Counted from the first letter of the stretch, positions 37,109-47,546 are shown. The stretch: 64,000 bases of DNA from Pseudoalteromonas citrea (GCF_000238375.3 NZ_AHBZ03000027.1:434001-498000), one strand, 5' to 3'. Notes: generated from the sequence alone by a model not told the origin. Translations and numbers: made by a program.

Positions 37109-37184
37109 ATCGATACGCGACTGAGCTTTAGAGTACCAGTGTTCGACACTGATGTTATTCAAACGTTAAGCTTTGCGTATCGAT
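37109..37184. other. Long imperfect hairpin between symporter and aldehyde dehydrogenase
   Basis: Outer arms ATCGATACGC (37109-37118) and GCGTATCGAT (37175-37184) are perfect. Inside, AGCTT (37124-37128) pairs with AAGCT (37168-37172), and a tip hairpin CAGTGT-TCG-ACACTG spans 37137-37151. It starts 16 bp after the symporter stop and ends 50 bp before the dehydrogenase start. Could be a leader structure, a transcript-stabilising element or an intergenic mobile repeat. Confidence 0.55.
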
Positions 37185-37234
37185 TCAGGCTTCGATATAG
37201 TTGAGATATACCTTATTAGTGCGGTTGACTCCAA

Positions 37235-38659
37235 GTGCAAGCAGAAAATATCTCATATCTTAATCAGCAGTTATTAACATTAAAGTCGTCTTATTTAGGG
37301 CAACCTTTTCCCTCCTTAGAAGATCGACTTGAATTATTGAATCACTTATTGAATCGCTTGGTTGAATCACAACAAGCATTTGTGGTTGCTGCCGATAAAG
37401 ACTTTAATGGCCGAACCGATTTTGATTCACAAATCGGTGATATTTTACCGACCATTAATGGACTTAAATATCAGATCAAACATCTAGCTAACTGGATACG
37501 TCCAGATAAACGTCATTCTGGTATCGCGATGTGGCCCTCTAAAGCGTGGGTGCAACAGGTGCCTAAAGGTGTTGTAGGGATCATTGCCCCGTGGAATTTT
37601 CCTATTCAATTGGCTTTATTACCAGTATTTACTGCACTGAGTGCGGGTAATCGCGTGATGTTAAAGCTCAGTGAGTTTACGCCGCACGTAAATCAAGAAA
37701 TCAAAATGCTTTTGGCTGATATAAAAGAACATTGTGTTGTTGTGGAAGGGGACCATACGATAGCCGCTGAATTTTCAAGCCTGACGTTTGATCATTTATT
37801 TTTTACAGGGGCTACTGATATTGGTCGAAAGGTTATGCAATCAGCCGCGAATAATTTAGTCCCTGTAACATTAGAACTCGGTGGCAAGTCACCGGTGATT
37901 GTTGCTGATGATGCAAATATTGAGCATTGCGCTAAAAGCATCTTATTAGGTAAATTGACCAATGCAGGTCAGATTTGTGTGGCACCTGACTATGTATTGG
38001 TGACGAAAAAGAATAAAACAGCATTGATTGAAGCTTTGAAAGAGATTTACATATCACATTACCCTAACGGCAAAGATGATAAAAAGCTATCCAGTATTAT
38101 TAATGAAAAGCAGTATGCACGTTTGTATGAAATATTGAATGATGCACGGGATAAAGGCGGGGTGATTTGGCCCGAGGTACAGCAAGAGAATGGTACGTTC
38201 TTAGATAAAAAAGCGCCGTTTAAAATGGGGCTACATTTAATTATTAACCCAACACAGGAAATGACGGCACTGCAAAATGAAATATTTGGCCCGATATTGC
38301 CAATTATAGAAATGGAAAGTGTAGATGCTGCAATTCAGTACATTGAGTTGTCACAGAGGCCTTTGGCAAGTTATGTATTTACACAAAGCAAAACGTTGCA
38401 AAATAAAGTAGGTCAGTCGTTGCGTACCGGGACATTAGCGATAAATGAAACAATTTTACAAGTAACAATTGAAGACAGCCCATTTGGTGGGGTTGGCCAC
38501 TCTGGTATGGGTCAATATCATGGCAAAGAAGGTTTTCTCACGTTTAGTCATGGTAAAAGTATTTTAGCGAGCGATAAAGTTGCGAGGGTGAGAACGTCAC
38601 TTTTGCTTAAACAGTCGAAGTTACTATTAGACCCACTCAAAGCACTGTTTTTGAAGTGA
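37235..38659 (+). CDS. Aldehyde dehydrogenase, coniferyl aldehyde dehydrogenase type
   Basis: 474 residues from GTG 37235. NAD(P)-dependent oxidation of an aldehyde to the acid. Catalytic Glu in LELGGKSP, catalytic Cys in NAGQICVAPDY, the transition-state Asn in APWNFPIQ, and ETILQVTIEDSPFGGVGHSG near the end. The ICVAPDY form and the C-terminal region are those of the coniferyl/fatty aldehyde subgroup rather than betaine aldehyde enzymes. The C-terminal hydrophobic tail is short. Preceded by a large hairpin. Confidence 0.88.
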   Translation: MQAENISYLNQQLLTLKSSYLGQPFPSLEDRLELLNHLLNRLVESQQAFVVAADKDFNGRTDFDSQIGDILPTINGLKYQIKHLANWIRPDKRHSGIAMWPSKAWVQQVPKGVVGIIAPWNFPIQLALLPVFTALSAGNRVMLKLSEFTPHVNQEIKMLLADIKEHCVVVEGDHTIAAEFSSLTFDHLFFTGATDIGRKVMQSAANNLVPVTLELGGKSPVIVADDANIEHCAKSILLGKLTNAGQICVAPDYVLVTKKNKTALIEALKEIYISHYPNGKDDKKLSSIINEKQYARLYEILNDARDKGGVIWPEVQQENGTFLDKKAPFKMGLHLIINPTQEMTALQNEIFGPILPIIEMESVDAAIQYIELSQRPLASYVFTQSKTLQNKVGQSLRTGTLAINETILQVTIEDSPFGGVGHSGMGQYHGKEGFLTFSHGKSILASDKVARVRTSLLLKQSKLLLDPLKALFLK

Positions 38660-38672
38660 ACTCACTTCGTTT
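38653..38672 (+). terminator. Terminator overlapping the dehydrogenase stop codon
   Basis: GAAGTGA (38653-38659, includes the TGA stop) pairs with TCACTTC (38662-38668), then GTTTT. Confidence 0.6.
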
Positions 38673-38697
38673 TGCATGAGATAATTGCGCTTAGTAG

Positions 38698-38731
38698 AGA
38701 CTATAAAAACGCGTTACTGTTCTTATAGTCT
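38698..38731. terminator. Hairpin between convergent genes
   Basis: AGACTATAA (38698-38706) pairs with TTATAGTCT (38723-38731), loop of 16, just past the 3' end of the Sel1 gene. Confidence 0.5.
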
Positions 38732-38738
38732 TATTGAG

Positions 38739-39482
38739 TTAAAATGTATAAGTGCGTTTTTTAGGTCGGATCTCAGGGGCATACGTCCCTTGTTGGATAC
38801 GATTATAAATATCATTCGCTATGTCGGTAGCTAACTCAACTTGTGATGGTGACATTTGTTGTTCGTCTAAATCTCGACTTTTACTCGCATCACTATTGCC
38901 ATTGTATTCAGCGATTAGGTTCCAGATATACGATTTTTCAATATTTTTGTCAGTGCCAAGCCCTTGGTAATACATCAAAGCAAGGTTGAACTGCGCAAGC
39001 GAATAGTTATTCGCTGCAGCTTTTTCGTACCAGTCCATCGCAGTATGATAGCTTTGTATTACCCCATCACCATTTGCGTATATGACGCCTAAGTTAAATT
39101 GTGCAGCGGCAAGGTTTTTATTTGCTGCGCGCTCGAATAAGTCAATGGCTTTATTTTTATCTTGCTTTACACCTTTGCCATCGTCGTACATAACGGCGAG
39201 TGCGAACATCGCATCGGCGCTACCCAGCTTGATGGCGTCTCGAAATAGTGAGGCGGCTTTTTTTAAGTCTTTCGTTACACCAAATCCACCCTGGTACATT
39301 TTTGCTAGCTGATAAATACCTGGTGCGTAATTCATATCTGTGAGGTAACGAAACTCCTTAAGTGCTACCTCAAATTGACCTGAGTTAGCGGCTTCAATGC
39401 CTTCTTCAAGTCCTGCTGATGAACTTCCTGCAAACCCTAGTAGAGAGGCTAATATAATGGGTTTAATTTTTTGATGCCACAT
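38739..39482 (-). CDS. Sel1-like repeat protein, exported
   Basis: 247 residues. Signal peptide (ILASLLGFAGSSSAG), then about four Sel1-like repeats (residues about 45-190), each with the A.Y..G.GV..D..KA...F..A pattern, for example YQGGFGVTKDLKKAASLFRDA and YDDGKGVKQDKNKAIDLFERA. Sel1 repeats form helical scaffolds for protein contact; the protein should act in the periplasm. Partner unknown. Confidence 0.85.
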   Translation of the reverse strand: MWHQKIKPIILASLLGFAGSSSAGLEEGIEAANSGQFEVALKEFRYLTDMNYAPGIYQLAKMYQGGFGVTKDLKKAASLFRDAIKLGSADAMFALAVMYDDGKGVKQDKNKAIDLFERAANKNLAAAQFNLGVIYANGDGVIQSYHTAMDWYEKAAANNYSLAQFNLALMYYQGLGTDKNIEKSYIWNLIAEYNGNSDASKSRDLDEQQMSPSQVELATDIANDIYNRIQQGTYAPEIRPKKRTYTF

Positions 39483-39644
39483 AGTGATGCTCCAAAGCTA
39501 CTCGTGCCTACAGTGTAAATGACTGATATGGAAATACAATACATACTCGCGGGTAATACATTCAACATGGTGATGTGGCGAGTAGTTTGAATGTTTAACA
39601 CGCTAATTAGCTTCACGAAAATGACTGTTCAGCCTCTTTGGCTA

Positions 39645-39675
39645 TGTTGACGGACGGTTATTAAGGCCGTCAACA
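39645..39675. terminator. Hairpin downstream of the flavin reductase-like gene
   Basis: TGTTGACGG (39645-39653) pairs with CCGTCAACA (39667-39675), loop of 13; no clear T-run. Confidence 0.45.
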
Positions 39676-39691
39676 CTGTTGGTGCATTAGT

Positions 39692-40348
39692 TTAATCAAA
39701 TGGTTTTGGATTGAGTGGATCTAAAAATTGAGGGGTTTCGGATGTTTTGGCATATTTTAACCTACCCAATTTTTGCGTTTGATGATAACTGTCGAGGCCA
39801 GATAGCGCTACAGTGCCCAAGCTCTCAATATCAATGAAGCCATCTTGACTGATGGCGGTATCCTCTACATGTAATTCAACCACTTCACCAATGACTAATT
39901 CTGTGTTGTTGATTTCGAGGGTTTGAGATGACCGTAATGCCAGTCCGATTTTAACGTTACTTTGTAACACGAAAGGCGCTTTAAAATCTTTGAGGTATTG
40001 TGGACTGAGCTTAACCGCGTCAAACTCTGAGTGTAATTTATCGTATCTTGCTGATGTTTGATGTGCACTAATAAAAATATCTTCGCTAACGTGATTTATA
40101 GTGTAGACCTTGGTCTCTAGAATGTTTTCTAATGTATGGCGAGGCACTGAGTGAGGGCGCATTATCATACCCATTAAAGGTGGATGTGCCCCTAAATGAA
40201 ATACAGAACTGACAATGGCAAGGTTTTCATTGCCTGATTTATCGGTGGTGCCAATGAGGTTAGCACTTTTAAAGCCTGAAAGTGAGTTAATAAGTTGCGT
40301 TCGATATCGTTGCTCTAGCTGAACAATGTCATCTTTCGAAAAATACAT
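39692..40348 (-). CDS. Flavin reductase-like (FMN-binding split barrel) protein
   Basis: 218 residues. The pattern NLIGTTDKSGNENLAIVSSVFHLGAHPPLMGMIMRP and the later TKVYTINHVSE is that of flavin reductase-like proteins of the DIM6/NTAB group, which bind FMN in a split barrel. Reaction unknown. It is the last gene of a same-strand group with an SDR and a DCC protein; the gap to the SDR gene is 46 bp. Confidence 0.82.
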   Translation of the reverse strand: MYFSKDDIVQLEQRYRTQLINSLSGFKSANLIGTTDKSGNENLAIVSSVFHLGAHPPLMGMIMRPHSVPRHTLENILETKVYTINHVSEDIFISAHQTSARYDKLHSEFDAVKLSPQYLKDFKAPFVLQSNVKIGLALRSSQTLEINNTELVIGEVVELHVEDTAISQDGFIDIESLGTVALSGLDSYHQTQKLGRLKYAKTSETPQFLDPLNPKPFD

Positions 40349-40394
40349 GAAAGTCTCTCTATATGGTTATTCTAAAGTGTTTGGTATCTATCGT

Positions 40395-41120
40395 TTACCA
40401 ACTTATTGTTTGACCCTGCCAATCAATATAGTCTAACTGGCCATCAATCACTCGTGTTTGTATTAAATCGTATAGTCTTTCAGCCACAAAATCAGGAGTA
40501 AATAGTTTTCCCTGAGGGACATTTTTTTGAAAAGGCTTTGATAGGGGGCTGTCTGTGGTACCTGGATGAAATAATACGAGTTTTGTTGTTTTAGCTCTGC
40601 GCTTGTATTCAATCGAGGCCGTTTTAAACATCATGTTGAGCGCGGCTTTTGACGCGCGGTAACAATACCAGCCGCCAAGCTCATTTTCATTGATACTTGC
40701 AACACGAGCGCTAAGACAGGTGACAACACATGGGTGGCGGATCTTACTCAAGTGCGGTGCTAACGCTTTGAGCCAAAGAATAGGCGTTAAGGTATTTGCT
40801 TTAAAAATCCAGTCAAAATACGCCTCAGAGATATCTTCCAAGCGCTTTTCAGGGGTAAATTCTTGGTTATGTAATTGCCCGTTAAAAATGGTGATAGTGG
40901 CGGCATTCTGTAAAGGAACTTTCAGCATGTCCACCGTATGAGCAATACTGCCTTCATTATGTTCGCTTACTCTGTGCGTTTGATTGTGGTGATGAACTTT
41001 TATGTCTTGTTGACTAATGGAATAGACATGCGCACTCGGGTCTTGCTGGTGCAGTCTGTCGATAAAACTTTGTGCAATCGCCGCAGACGCACCGATGACA
41101 AAATGGTTTTGTGTTGTCAT
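40395..41120 (-). CDS. Short-chain dehydrogenase/reductase (CsgA-like)
   Basis: 241 residues. Rossmann start VIGASAAIAQSFID takes the place of the classical TGxxxGIG; the catalytic Tyr and Lys are in YCYRASKAALNMM, and PGTTDSPLSKPF follows. NAD(P)H-dependent redox of an unknown substrate. The nearest group I recognise is the C-factor/CsgA-like SDRs. Its start overlaps the end of the DCC gene by 4 bp (ATGA), so they are translationally coupled. Confidence 0.85.
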   Translation of the reverse strand: MTTQNHFVIGASAAIAQSFIDRLHQQDPSAHVYSISQQDIKVHHHNQTHRVSEHNEGSIAHTVDMLKVPLQNAATITIFNGQLHNQEFTPEKRLEDISEAYFDWIFKANTLTPILWLKALAPHLSKIRHPCVVTCLSARVASINENELGGWYCYRASKAALNMMFKTASIEYKRRAKTTKLVLFHPGTTDSPLSKPFQKNVPQGKLFTPDFVAERLYDLIQTRVIDGQLDYIDWQGQTISW

Positions 41121-41497
41121 TTTAACTTACACCCTGATTTATCACATTGGTTAGGCATTAATAGCCCAGAAATTTTCATTCGGTGTTTAGCAAAGAATAA
41201 ATAAGCCTTATCGGCAAACCACTTTATGGGCTGCTTTCTAAATAAAATTAACCACTTATGTTTGTTTACAGTTTGCCAAGCACAGTAAGTGACGTCTAGA
41301 CCGAGAAGTAAGTTGTTATTGTTATCTAGCCCATGCAATATTTGTAACGCGTGCTGTTTATTGATGCTGGGATAGTCTTGTTCAAACGAGTTTGAGTGAA
41401 CATCAATAAAGCTAATTTTGTGGTCGGTGTCATGGCTTTTCAGGCTTGTCATTTCCTTCGCACATAATGGACATTGACCGTCATAAAAAATTTTCAT
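41117..41497 (-). CDS. DCC-family thiol-disulfide oxidoreductase-like protein (DUF393)
   Basis: 126 residues. The family hallmark FYDGQCPLCAKEM is at the N-terminus, giving a C-x2-C redox motif. Members are thought to be thiol-disulfide oxidoreductases; no enzymatic role is firmly known to me. Two further cysteines (SGCKLK near the end and CAWQT) are present. Overlaps the downstream SDR gene by 4 bp. Confidence 0.88.
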   Translation of the reverse strand: MKIFYDGQCPLCAKEMTSLKSHDTDHKISFIDVHSNSFEQDYPSINKQHALQILHGLDNNNNLLLGLDVTYCAWQTVNKHKWLILFRKQPIKWFADKAYLFFAKHRMKISGLLMPNQCDKSGCKLK

Positions 41498-41616
41498 TGC
41501 CTACCTTTTGTCATTTTCGTGTGTATCAATACGGAGTAAGACGAGTATTAGATCGCTGTTATTCAGTATTAATCTCTGTATAGTGAATAGGGCAAAATGT
41601 AGACAAAGGACGTATG

Positions 41617-44250
41617 ATGACTGAACAATATCAAACACTTCGCGCCAACGTAAGCATGTTGGGAGAGTTACTTGGAAAAACGATAAAGCAGGCCCAAGGC
41701 CCTGCTATGTTGGATAAAGTAGAACAGATAAGGCAATTAGCCAAATCTTCTCGGGGGGGGAATGAGCAAGACAGGGCTGAGCTTATTGCTACGCTTCACG
41801 GTTTAAAGGATGAAGAGTTACTGCCTGTAGCGCGTTCATTTAACCACTTCTTAAACTTAGCGAATGTTGCTGACCAATTTCATACGATTTCAAAAACTGG
41901 CGCGCCTGATGGGGTGATTCAACCATTAACTAATACATTAACTACATTAGCGAAGAAAATAGAAAAAAATACTCTAAATCTTAATGAAGCCGCAGAGGTC
42001 ATTGGGAAGTTAAAGATGGACTTAGTCTTAACAGCTCATCCTACAGAGGTTACTCGTCGGACCATAATTAATAAACATGTTGAGTTAAGCGATTGCCTTG
42101 CAGCTTTGGAGCTGGAAGGTTTAGATATTCAGCAGCAAGAATACATAAAAAACAGAATCGAACAATTGATCTGCCAAGCCTGGCATACTAATGATATTCG
42201 TCAAAAAAGGCCTACCCCTCTTGATGAAGCCAAGTGGGGATTTGCTGTTATTGAAAATAGTTTGTGGCAAGCAGTGCCTGACTTTATTCGCCAATTTCAT
42301 ACTCACACGAAGGGTTTATTGGCACTGGAATTACCCGATTCATTTTCGCCAATCAACTTCACATCTTGGATGGGAGGTGATCGTGATGGGAACCCTTTCG
42401 TTACAGCTAGTGTGACACAGACCGTGTTAGATCACGGTCGCTGGATGGCATTAGATTTATATCGTAGAGATTTAGATAAGCTCAGTGCAGAGCTATCTAT
42501 GCATCAAGCAAATGATGAGCTAAGCAAAGTTGCTAACAACGATGCAGAGCCATATCGATATGTACTGAAAGGGTTAAAAACACAGATAAGTCATACTATT
42601 AACGCCCTTGAAAATAAAATAAAGCAGCAGCCGAGTAAATACCTAGACAGTCTCCGTGAAGTGACACAGCTTAAAACACCGTTAGAGAAAATATATCGCT
42701 CGTTAGTGGCTTGCGACATGAAAGTGGTTGCCGATGGACTACTGCTGGATGTATTAAGGCGATTGGACTGTTTTGGTGTGAACTTGTGCAAATTAGATAT
42801 TAGGCAAGATTCGGAGCGTCATACCGAAGTACTAAGTGAATTAACCGGGTACTTAGGTCTTGGCGTGTATGGTGATTGGAGTGAGCAGGATAAACAGGCA
42901 TTTTTGCTCGCGGAATTAAACTCTCGTAGACCACTTATTCCAAAGCATTGGCAACCAACGGCCAATGTAAAAGAAGTGCTAGACACTTTTGGCGTTATAG
43001 CGGAACAAGACCCGCAATCATTGGGGATTTATATTATCTCGATGGCGCGTTCAGCATCCGATGTGTTGGCGGTAGAGCTGTTATTAAAAGAAGCGGGTTG
43101 TGGGTTTAAGTTACCAGTCGCGCCGTTGTTTGAAACTCTGGATGACTTAAATAATGGTTCGCAAGTAATGACTGAATTATTTAGTCATTCTTGGTATCGG
43201 CAACAAATAAATCGTACTCAGTACGTCATGATAGGATACTCTGATTCGGCAAAAGATGCTGGAATGATGGCAGCAGGTTGGGCACAGTACAGTGCAATGG
43301 AAAAGCTAATCGGTTTATGTGAATCCCAAGAAATTGAACTGATCTTATTCCATGGCCGAGGTGGTACGATTGGTCGCGGTGGCGCACCAGCTGCTCAGGC
43401 ACTTCGTTCACAACCCCCAGGCTCGCTTAAAAATGGCTTACGCGTTACAGAGCAGGGGGAAATGATCCGATTTAAATTTGGATTGCCACAAGTGGCTTTA
43501 CAAAGTTTTGCATTGTATAGCTCTGCGATTATTGAAAGTAATTTACTGCCGCCTCCAGAGCCTGAGCCTCATTGGCGTGCCGTAATGGAGACGATTTCCA
43601 ATCATTCATGCCAACACTATCGGTCGGTTGTTCGTGAAAACCCTCAATTTGTGCCTTATTTCAGAATGGCGACACCTGAGGTGGAGCTGGCAAAATTACC
43701 ACTAGGCTCAAGGCCAGCAAAGCGAAACCCACATGGTGGTGTAGAGAGCCTGCGTGCAATCCCTTGGATATTTGCTTGGACACAGAATAGGTTGATGTTG
43801 CCAGCGTGGTTGGGGGCATTGCAAGGCCTGTGTGGCGCGTTAGAGCAGTTTGGTGAAGATGAGCTACTTAAAATGAGTGAGCAGTGGCCATTTTTTAGAA
43901 CTCGGTTAGAAATGTTAGAAATGGTATTTTGTAAGGCGGATAGCTGGCTTAGTGAGCACTATGAGCAAGGCTTAGTGACTCAGCCGTATCGTGGGTTAGG
44001 TCAGCAATTGCGCAGTGAGCTGGCTGAAGTTAAAAAGCTGGTGGAGCGTTTGGCACCTAAATCAACGCTTTTATCAGCACAGCCTTGGATAAAGGAATCG
44101 ATAGCTTTACGGAATCCATACACTGATCCACTGAATGTATTACAAGTCGAATTATTAAACCGTTCCCGTACCAATCATACTGAAGAAATTGATAATGCAT
44201 TAATGATCACAATGACAGGGATTGCGGCGGGTATGAGAAATACGGGTTAG
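41617..44250 (+). CDS. ppc: Phosphoenolpyruvate carboxylase
   Basis: 877 residues, normal length. It carboxylates phosphoenolpyruvate to oxaloacetate to refill the TCA cycle. Motifs: [12 protein letters not shown] (catalytic His), [25 protein letters not shown], and the C-terminal RNTG. Two ATGs are adjacent; the second (41617) has better spacing from AAAGGA. Single-gene unit with a strong terminator. Confidence 0.97.
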   Translation: MTEQYQTLRANVSMLGELLGKTIKQAQGPAMLDKVEQIRQLAKSSRGGNEQDRAELIATLHGLKDEELLPVARSFNHFLNLANVADQFHTISKTGAPDGVIQPLTNTLTTLAKKIEKNTLNLNEAAEVIGKLKMDLVLTAHPTEVTRRTIINKHVELSDCLAALELEGLDIQQQEYIKNRIEQLICQAWHTNDIRQKRPTPLDEAKWGFAVIENSLWQAVPDFIRQFHTHTKGLLALELPDSFSPINFTSWMGGDRDGNPFVTASVTQTVLDHGRWMALDLYRRDLDKLSAELSMHQANDELSKVANNDAEPYRYVLKGLKTQISHTINALENKIKQQPSKYLDSLREVTQLKTPLEKIYRSLVACDMKVVADGLLLDVLRRLDCFGVNLCKLDIRQDSERHTEVLSELTGYLGLGVYGDWSEQDKQAFLLAELNSRRPLIPKHWQPTANVKEVLDTFGVIAEQDPQSLGIYIISMARSASDVLAVELLLKEAGCGFKLPVAPLFETLDDLNNGSQVMTELFSHSWYRQQINRTQYVMIGYSDSAKDAGMMAAGWAQYSAMEKLIGLCESQEIELILFHGRGGTIGRGGAPAAQALRSQPPGSLKNGLRVTEQGEMIRFKFGLPQVALQSFALYSSAIIESNLLPPPEPEPHWRAVMETISNHSCQHYRSVVRENPQFVPYFRMATPEVELAKLPLGSRPAKRNPHGGVESLRAIPWIFAWTQNRLMLPAWLGALQGLCGALEQFGEDELLKMSEQWPFFRTRLEMLEMVFCKADSWLSEHYEQGLVTQPYRGLGQQLRSELAEVKKLVERLAPKSTLLSAQPWIKESIALRNPYTDPLNVLQVELLNRSRTNHTEEIDNALMITMTGIAAGMRNTG

Positions 44251-44307
44251 TAGGTGAATAATGGGTGTTGGGTTGTAATAAGGTTAACATTTAGTTCCCA
44301 AATCGCA

Positions 44308-44336
44308 CAAAAACCAACCTAAAGGGTTGGTTTTTG
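44308..44336 (+). terminator. Intrinsic terminator of ppc
   Basis: CAAAAACCAACC (44308-44319) pairs with GGTTGGTTTTTG (44325-44336), a 12-bp stem with the T-run inside its 3' arm. Confidence 0.85.
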
Positions 44337-44481
44337 TATTTTGCTTAGTTTTTAAATATTAAATTTATTGACATTGCTTCTCATTTCCAGAAGAATTCCC
44401 TTCTGGTTAAACCAGTAGTCTATTTTTAAAGCATAGTGCTTATTTAAAGCAGATATGTGAACTATTGTATATTGAGGTCTG

Positions 44482-44850
44482 ATGTCCACACTTTCTACAA
44501 GTATTACCTATGATGAAACAACGTCATTGGTAATGATGACGCTGAGAGGTACAGCGAGCGCACAGGATGTGGTTGATGTTTATCAAATAGCGAATGGATA
44601 CGCCAAAACTCATAACAGCTCTAAAATCTTAGTTGATGTAAGCGACCTAGAGCACCGCTTTGCAGCGATTGATATCGTAAATATCATGCCTAAAGTAGCT
44701 CACTACTTGAGGGATATAAGTATTGCGCGCGTTGTGGGGTTTGAAGGCTACATGCACGATTTGTTCTTACAAAAAGCCAAGCGATTTAATGTTGATGCAG
44801 AAAACTTCGAATGTTTTAAATCTGCAAAGCAATGGTTGTGTAATAACTAA
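44482..44850 (+). CDS. STAS/SpoIIAA-like domain protein
   Basis: 122 residues. Beta-alpha pattern TSLVMMTLRGTASAQDVVDVYQ, SKILVDVSDLEHRFAAID and ARVVGFEGYMHD fits the SpoIIAA-like (STAS superfamily) fold with a C-terminal helix. The usual phosphorylatable Ser of anti-sigma antagonists is not evident. No kinase or sigma gene is adjacent. A small hairpin CCAGAAG/CTTCTGG (44387-44406) lies in the upstream region. Function unknown. Confidence 0.65.
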   Translation: MSTLSTSITYDETTSLVMMTLRGTASAQDVVDVYQIANGYAKTHNSSKILVDVSDLEHRFAAIDIVNIMPKVAHYLRDISIARVVGFEGYMHDLFLQKAKRFNVDAENFECFKSAKQWLCNN

Positions 44851-44894
44851 TTACTGCTTAAACTATGCTGCCATTGGTTAACTATGAATAAATA

Positions 44895-45755
44895 ATGGCA
44901 GTATTAACTCCGCTTCAAATAAAAAACTTAACAGAGCAAGCGAAACAGTCCAAAGGGCTTATTCCTCATTCGGTACTTACACCGTTACTCAGCACGTTAC
45001 AGTGCGATATAGATACATTACTTCAGGCATTGTTACCTGTTGCTACTTCTTTCTCTCAGGCGCCCGTCTCGCAGTTTAATGTGGGTGCAATTGCGTATGA
45101 TAAAACCACTGGAAACGCTTATTGCGGTGCAAACCTAGAATTTTCACATCAAGCACTCAGCCTTACTGTGCACGCAGAACAAGCCGCCATTAATAATGCA
45201 TGGCTCAATGGTGCGCAAACTATCTCTGTGATAGCAATTACGGCGCCACCGTGCGGTCATTGTAGGCAGTTTATGAATGAGATTGCAGATGCTGATAGTT
45301 TAAAGGTTGTACTGCCGACGCTAGAGACTGACCTTAAGACGTTGTTACCTCATTCGTTCGGTCCAAAAGATTTAGGAAATGAATTTTGTTTATTGGCGGC
45401 GAAGAGTCACGATGAGATAGCACTCCCTGAGCAAGTTAGTCAGCAATTGGCACGACAGTTTATGCTTGCTTATGCTCCGTACTCAAATAATCCTGCTGCC
45501 GTTGAAATTAAAACGGTATTTCATGGTAGTTTTTACGGCCGTTACGCGGAAAATGCCGCATATAATCCCAGTTTATCTCCAATGCAAAGTGCATTGAGCC
45601 AATTGGCTTTAGCTGGGCTGACGCTAAACTGTGTTGAAGTGGTATCGATCACGCTAGTGGAAACTGCAACTGGTCATAATCAAAAAGCGGTGGCTGCTGC
45701 TGTATTAGAAAGCTATTTCTGCGATGGTATTTTGCAACACGTATTGGTGGAGTAA
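44895..45755 (+). CDS. cdd: Cytidine deaminase, two-domain type
   Basis: 286 residues, the long dimeric E. coli type. It deaminates cytidine and deoxycytidine to uridine forms. Catalytic and zinc motifs: CGANLEF (substrate binding), VHAEQAAINNA (zinc-type His and catalytic Glu), PPCGHCRQFMNE (two zinc Cys). The C-terminal half is the degenerate second deaminase domain. It faces the udp gene, whose product uses the uridine made here; the two share a bidirectional-type terminator. Confidence 0.96.
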   Translation: MAVLTPLQIKNLTEQAKQSKGLIPHSVLTPLLSTLQCDIDTLLQALLPVATSFSQAPVSQFNVGAIAYDKTTGNAYCGANLEFSHQALSLTVHAEQAAINNAWLNGAQTISVIAITAPPCGHCRQFMNEIADADSLKVVLPTLETDLKTLLPHSFGPKDLGNEFCLLAAKSHDEIALPEQVSQQLARQFMLAYAPYSNNPAAVEIKTVFHGSFYGRYAENAAYNPSLSPMQSALSQLALAGLTLNCVEVVSITLVETATGHNQKAVAAAVLESYFCDGILQHVLVE

Positions 45756-45773
45756 TCAAATAAGTTTAATAAC

Positions 45774-45800
45774 AAAAAAGGGCTGGTATGGCCCTTTTTT
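45774..45800. terminator. Bidirectional terminator between cdd and udp
   Basis: AAAAAAGGGC (45774-45783) pairs with GCCCTTTTTT (45791-45800); T-runs exist on both strands. Confidence 0.92.
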
Positions 45801-45828
45801 AGGTTAAGCTGGCATCAAATTCGTTTTT

Positions 45829-46581
45829 CTACAGTAGGCTTTCTGCTGCCTTTATTACCACCGAGACTGCTTTTTTCTCAATTTCACCGTGATCTACGTT
45901 CGGGATCTCTTGGCGGGTACGATTTACCAATACACCCGCAACGCAAGCTGCTTTAAGTCCTAATGCAGCACACATCGTAAAGAGGGTTGCAGATTCCATT
46001 TCATAGTTCATGACATTCAATTTTTGCCATTGCTCACAGGTACCTTGGAAATCTTTAGAGACATAACCAGAATAAGTGTCGTACCTTTCTTGGCCTGGGT
46101 AGAAGGTGTCGCTTGAAGCGGTAATACCCACATGGTGCTTAACGTCTAAAGACTCACAGGCGTTAACCATTGCTTGTGTACAGTGAAAATCAGACACGGC
46201 AGGGTAACTTAATGGCGCAAAATGCTGGCTGGCACCGTCAAGTCTTACCGATGCGGTACTGACCAGTAGGTCGCCTTCATTAATATGGGGTTGGATCGCG
46301 CCTGTAGTTCCAATGCGTAGAAATGTTGTTATTCCTAGCTGAGCAAGCTCTTCAACGGCGATGGAGGTTGATGGCCCGCCAATCCCTGTTGAACAAACAA
46401 TGACTGTTTTATCTTTTAGTTTTGCTGAATAAACATGAAACTCACGTGTCTGCGCAAGACATTTAGATGACTCCATTTTTTCTGCGATGCGTTTAGCGCG
46501 CTCTGGATCGCCCGGGACTATTGCTAAAGTTGCACCTTCAAGCGCAGTTTTATCGAGTCCTAAATGAAATACCTTGTCCAT
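45829..46581 (-). CDS. udp: Uridine phosphorylase
   Basis: 250 residues. It splits uridine with phosphate to uracil and ribose 1-phosphate. Highly similar to the E. coli enzyme as I remember it: [70 protein letters not shown] and [12 protein letters not shown]. Forms a salvage step with cdd on the opposite strand. Two small dyads lie in its upstream region. Confidence 0.96.
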   Translation of the reverse strand: MDKVFHLGLDKTALEGATLAIVPGDPERAKRIAEKMESSKCLAQTREFHVYSAKLKDKTVIVCSTGIGGPSTSIAVEELAQLGITTFLRIGTTGAIQPHINEGDLLVSTASVRLDGASQHFAPLSYPAVSDFHCTQAMVNACESLDVKHHVGITASSDTFYPGQERYDTYSGYVSKDFQGTCEQWQKLNVMNYEMESATLFTMCAALGLKAACVAGVLVNRTRQEIPNVDHGEIEKKAVSVVIKAAESLL

Positions 46582-46638
46582 AGTAAACCTTATTTTTATA
46601 TAAAGCGTAATACTTAATACTTATGAGTAAAAAGTACA

Positions 46639-46696
46639 GGACAGATGTCCGAATATTTAATTCAGAATAGGTTATTAGCTTGCAACTTTAAAGTTG
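46639..46696. promoter_or_regulatory. Two small dyads between udp and the DUF2189 gene
   Basis: GGACA-GA-TGTCC (46639-46650) and the palindrome CAACTTTAAAGTTG (46683-46696). Either could be an operator in this divergent promoter region; neither matches a site I know (no clear CytR or CRP site). Confidence 0.3.
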
Positions 46697-46736
46697 TTCT
46701 TCTAAACCTTAAGTAATGCAATAATGAGGAAGAGTT

Positions 46737-47516
46737 ATGCCTGCATCACCGTCACTAGATAAACACACTGAATTTGCTCGATGTCTCGAAAGTAACAAAG
46801 TAGAGACACTTGCTCCTTTTCACTGGTTAGCGCTTGCGTTTAAAGACATTGCCAGAGCACCTATGCTCAGCCTGATATATGGCCTAGTTTTTACAATAAT
46901 ACCAGCCACGATAATGTACTTAGTTTTTTATTCCGGTACGCACCTGGTTATTCTACCCGCTGCAGTGGCGTTTGCTCTCATCGGACCGGCCTTTGCCTCT
47001 GGTTTGTATGATGTTGCTTGGGAACTTGAAAAAGGCCATAAGCCGACGTTAATCCATAGTTTAAAATCAATGTTTCGAAACCCAGCTGGAGAGTGGGGGT
47101 TCGCGATATTACTCATGGTAATCATGATAGTGTGGATGCGTCTGGCCGCGTTGATCCATGCTTTATACCCAAATGTTCCTGACCCAACATTTGAACAGCT
47201 TTCAGCATTTTTGACGCTTGGCAGTATTGTTGGTGGGGTACTTATGGCGGTGGTTTTTGCGATATCAGCGTTTACACCACAAATCATGATGGAACGACGT
47301 GTTGATATTATGACCGCTGTTGTATCTTCTATTCACGCTGTGAAAACAAATGCCCATGCTATGTTCGTTTGGGGTGTGTTGATTGTTGGACTAGTTATAC
47401 TTGGTTTTGCAACAGGTGCAGCAGGGTTTATTGTGATCATGCCTCTGTTGAGTTATGCGAGTTGGCATGGGTACATTGCGATTATTAAAACGAAAAAAGC
47501 ACGAGGTTATGAGTAG
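46737..47516 (+). CDS. DUF2189 membrane protein
   Basis: 259 residues with about six membrane helices. The start HWLALAFKDIARAPMLSLIYGLVF and FASGLYDVAWELEKG are typical of DUF2189 integral membrane proteins found in proteobacteria, sometimes near cytochrome oxidase genes. No such genes are here. Function unknown. Confidence 0.82.
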   Translation: MPASPSLDKHTEFARCLESNKVETLAPFHWLALAFKDIARAPMLSLIYGLVFTIIPATIMYLVFYSGTHLVILPAAVAFALIGPAFASGLYDVAWELEKGHKPTLIHSLKSMFRNPAGEWGFAILLMVIMIVWMRLAALIHALYPNVPDPTFEQLSAFLTLGSIVGGVLMAVVFAISAFTPQIMMERRVDIMTAVVSSIHAVKTNAHAMFVWGVLIVGLVILGFATGAAGFIVIMPLLSYASWHGYIAIIKTKKARGYE

Positions 47517-47546
47517 TACGTAACTATGCAGCCTCAATGCATATAA

